A stretch of 50,548 bases of DNA from a virus: the IMG/VR virus record IMGVR_UViG_3300048672_000029, positions 1 to 50,548 of that record; one strand, 5' to 3'. The position numbers and the translations under genes are program-made. The notes under the pieces are model-generated. The model did not search any database, was not told the origin of the DNA, and saw only the letters and a list, made by a program, of their open reading frames with translations. This document shows, piece after piece, positions 47,999 through 50,548 of the stretch (position 1 is the stretch's first letter; every line of letters begins with the position of its first letter).

Positions 47999-48270
47999 TC
48001 ATACACCTCGTAATTTAGTCCATCCATATTAATATCTCCCATTTTTCTACCACCAAAAGCTTTAACAAGTTTAGGTTGTCTTGTATAGGTGATGATTCTT
48101 GTAACACCTACAGCTTGCATTTCTTCTATAAACTTAGCAAACTCTCGGATTGCTGTCTTGAACACCGAGAGTTTCCATTGCTTCACTTCACAATGTATGA
48201 TAGCAATCTTATCTACTAGATCGTATTTAAATACTATATTACCATCATCGTAGTAATCTACTCTATACAT
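47989..48270 (-). CDS. Small protein with GNAT-like look, at the gp13 position
   Basis: A 93-residue protein between the gp12-like and gp14-like genes, where T7 has gp13. Its pattern (A-I-I-H-C-E-V-K-Q-W, a long helix with F-A-K-F-I-E-E-M, G-V-T-R-I-I-T-Y, then a C-terminal L-N-Y-E-V-Y-E-C-L) recalls a shortened acetyltransferase fold. An acetyl-CoA site is not evident. It could be a virion assembly factor as gp13 is. Overlaps the gp12-like gene by 8 bases. Confidence 0.6.
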   Translation of the reverse strand: MYRVDYYDDGNIVFKYDLVDKIAIIHCEVKQWKLSVFKTAIREFAKFIEEMQAVGVTRIITYTRQPKLVKAFGGRKMGDINMDGLNYEVYECL

Positions 48271-50548
48271 CAGAATTACCTTTTAGAGAGATGCTCCAAC
48301 CTATGATACGACAATCTTTAAAAGCTTCAGTCTCTAGATATAACGCTAATGTTTTTCCCCTACCTCTAACTTTGTTCTTGCTAGAGATAATAGAAAAGCC
48401 ATTATCATAATCATCATTAACATCTTCAATATACAGAGCACGTCTGTATCTGTATACTTGAACTAATGGAGACCATTTCTTAGAAGCTATGCTATTAGCA
48501 AAATCCCATTGCATACGCATTAGGCAGCTAGACTGTTTATTAGGAATAAGCTCTTCTGTAACGCCTTGTTCAGTACGCCTAAAGAACATATTCAAGTAAG
48601 GCACTTGCTTAGCTACTGGAGTGTCTCCAGCATTCTGTTGACCAGTAAGCAAATAGGCTTTAGCATCAACACCTACACCATCTACACCTTTGAAGTCTCT
48701 AAACTCAAAATTATTGTATAAACCAAAAGTGATGTAAGATTGTCCACCATTAGCAAGTAGCAGTACATATCTCATAGACTGTACACCAGAATCTCTTACA
48801 GTTTCGTTGGTAACAACTTGGAATGCATCAGCATATACAGGATCAGTACCTACGTATACAGGGGAGTCTGATCGACCTCGGTTATAAGGTTTACCCGGAA
48901 ATAGTCCTACAACTTGAATAGTATTTATAGGAAGATTTCCTATATTATTCTGGTAAAAAGCCTGAATAATGGTATCTAGTACAAGCTCTTTAGTTACGGA
49001 AGTTAAACTATCGAATCTAACACCTGATTTGTAAATCCATCTAATCTTTTTAGCAATAGGGTCGTAAGAGCCTACAGCCTCTTCTTTAGAAGATTGAGGA
49101 ATAGTTTCGTACAGCTTCTGTATAGTTGTCTGAGTTAGATTGTTGACTACTAGATCACCAGTTTGATTCTTGGCAACTACATAAATACCATCTAAAGCCC
49201 AGAAGAATATTCTATCTGATTCCAATACGATAGATTTAGGAGCAATACCACCGAAGATAGAAAGCTGCTTAATCTTATAATTCGTAGCTGTAAATCCATA
49301 ATCAGCTCCTCCAGATACAGACCATACACCATTAGAAGCAATAACAATCAAAGAACTATCTAATACAGCCATTCCTAGAATATTCTTAGCTCCAGCTATT
49401 CGTACAAAACCACCATCTGTATCTACAATATCTGGGTTGTCTCTCGAAGAAGGATCACCTTCTTGGTAGCATTTTATCAAATCTCCTTTATTCTTAACAA
49501 GTTGTGAGAAGAATAAGAAATTGGAGAAATCAGGACTACGTGAGTCTTTATCGAACACTTCCCCATTAAAACCAGAATACCAAATACGTCCTGCAAAATT
49601 GCAAATAGTCTTAGCTCCACCTTCTGTTTTATCAGCAGGAAGAGTGATGGAAGAGAGAAGTCCAGTAGTGAACTTGCTTTTATTATTTAGGAATACAGTT
49701 GTACGCGATGCTCCTCTATCTAAAGCATCTATAATGTAATAACCTTTAGCCGAATACTCTCTACTACCTAAAGTTTCTGTATAGAGGTTAGTATACATTC
49801 TTTCAAATGTTACACCAGCAGTGACTGGCTGAAATTGTAATCCAGGCCAAACAGATTCAGAAGAGCTAGGAACTAATGCTAAATCTGTCATGTACTTTTG
49901 TACAGGGTCTACTAGCGTACCACCAGAATCTTTCCTAGGAATTCCCCAAGATTGATTTTGAAGATTATAATAATGTCTATCTGGAAGTCCTAAATTAGCT
50001 CTATATGTTGGATCAGTTTCGTATAAAGGTTGATCTTGAACCTGTACACCCCATAAATCTCTTACTAGAATCCGTTTATATTCTACAGAAAAAGTTCCAA
50101 GCTGATATGTTATAATAGCAATGTCAGGAACACCTCCTGCAACTATTAAACTTCGTTCTAATGAGGAAAAAGAAAATATGGTGTTAGAAGGGAAACTAGA
50201 AAGAGTTAACGATCCTAAATACCCTGAACCAGATATTGAATCTGCTAAAGCGTCATAGAATTTTAATTCTTTTTCTGATTGAATAACTAAAATATCTTTA
50301 TCTGTAGTACCGTTAGCACTAACCCAAATATAGCTAGAAATCTTAGCAGTGTTAATCAGAGTTATGTCAAACGTATTTAAGGATGTATTAGCATCCTCTT
50401 CATAATCCAGACCAAGCCTGCGATCACGGGTGCCATCCCTATTAAGTTCAAAATTCTCTTCGTCTATCGAAGCATTAGCTGGATAGTTTAAAGGGCTGGC
50501 TTCAGTAATTAACCCTTTAATAAAGTTATTTACTTCCGCCCGAGTCGC
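48263..50548 (-). CDS. Tail tubular protein B (gp12-like), main part; 5' end lies at 1-139
   Basis: The frame is open from the right end of the window to the stop at 48263 and is joined to the start at 139 through the circular junction, giving about 765 residues. An internal ATG at 49891 is not the real start, because the frame continues upstream without a stop. The protein is beta-rich with many Asn, Gly, Asp and aromatic residues, as in T7 gp12, the tail nozzle. Motifs such as F-A-G-R-I-W-Y-S-G and P-G-K-P-Y-N-R-G-R-S-D-S-P-V-Y appear in this family as I recall it. Bases 50422-50548 duplicate the left end. Confidence 0.8.
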   Translation of the reverse strand, partial: ATRAEVNNFIKGLITEASPLNYPANASIDEENFELNRDGTRDRRLGLDYEEDANTSLNTFDITLINTAKISSYIWVSANGTTDKDILVIQSEKELKFYDALADSISGSGYLGSLTLSSFPSNTIFSFSSLERSLIVAGGVPDIAIITYQLGTFSVEYKRILVRDLWGVQVQDQPLYETDPTYRANLGLPDRHYYNLQNQSWGIPRKDSGGTLVDPVQKYMTDLALVPSSSESVWPGLQFQPVTAGVTFERMYTNLYTETLGSREYSAKGYYIIDALDRGASRTTVFLNNKSKFTTGLLSSITLPADKTEGGAKTICNFAGRIWYSGFNGEVFDKDSRSPDFSNFLFFSQLVKNKGDLIKCYQEGDPSSRDNPDIVDTDGGFVRIAGAKNILGMAVLDSSLIVIASNGVWSVSGGADYGFTATNYKIKQLSIFGGIAPKSIVLESDRIFFWALDGIYVVAKNQTGDLVVNNLTQTTIQKLYETIPQSSKEEAVGSYDPIAKKIRWIYKSGVRFDSLTSVTKELVLDTIIQAFYQNNIGNLPINTIQVVGLFPGKPYNRGRSDSPVYVGTDPVYADAFQVVTNETVRDSGVQSMRYVLLLANGGQSYITFGLYNNFEFRDFKGVDGVGVDAKAYLLTGQQNAGDTPVAKQVPYLNMFFRRTEQGVTEELIPNKQSSCLMRMQWDFANSIASKKWSPLVQVYRYRRALYIEDVNDDYDNGFSIISSKNKVRGRGKTLALYLETEAFKDCRIIGWSISLKGNSDV
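50422..50548. repeat. Right copy of 127-bp terminal direct repeat
   Basis: Identical to bases 1-127. When the ends are merged the genome is 50,421 bp and the tail tubular protein B gene becomes whole. Confidence 0.95.

Noticed and set aside
1-50548. Temperate lifestyle genes, phage RNA polymerase or insertion sequences
   Set aside because: No integrase, excisionase, CI-like repressor, single-subunit RNA polymerase or transposase was recognised in any of the reading frames.

Overview
The window is a complete genome of a tailed phage with a short tail (podovirus type). The first 127 bases are repeated exactly as the last 127 (50422-50548), so this is a circular assembly of about 50,421 bp opened inside the tail tubular protein B gene. 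Base composition is AT-rich apart from two islands. I saw no integrase, repressor or phage RNA polymerase, so the phage is probably lytic and uses host RNA polymerase redirected by its own ECF-like sigma factor. Gene content (B12-dependent ribonucleotide reductase, ThyX, MazG, family A DNA polymerase, T7-type primase-helicase and virion genes, amide-ligase genes) resembles cobavirus/Zobellviridae- and phiEco32-type podoviruses; that placement is inference from remembered gene content. The host is probably Gram-negative (holin/lysozyme cassette, two lipoproteins); a beta-proteobacterium is a weak guess.

Layout: two divergent arms meet in a 1.4-kb control region (11460-12873). The leftward (minus) arm runs from the tail fibre at 11459 through lysis, terminase, portal, scaffold, capsid and tail tube genes, across the contig ends, then through the ejection proteins and tail-associated proteins to 36677. 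The rightward (plus) arm runs from 12874 to 36603: small early genes, three tRNAs, an operon for amide-bond chemistry (14633-21356), a GC-rich cassette of small accessory genes (21800-22831), the replication module (23058-29831), and nucleotide metabolism (30427-36603). The arms converge on a bidirectional terminator at 36619-36674.

The most interesting parts are: (1) an operon with a class I and a class II glutamine amidotransferase, an ATP-grasp ligase, two different COOH-NH2 ligase/amidoligase proteins and several unknown proteins, predicted to build or attach a peptide or amide modification; (2) a group I intron carrying an HNH endonuclease inside the ribonucleotide reductase gene, whose splice sites can be placed to the base; (3) a phage sigma factor with two copies of TAATGTATA upstream of the late arm, the motif I recall for phiEco32 gp36 promoters; (4) a control region with three exact 15-bp repeats, a Fur-box-like site and many hairpins; (5) a probable AUU start, or a cleaved propeptide, on the class II amidotransferase.
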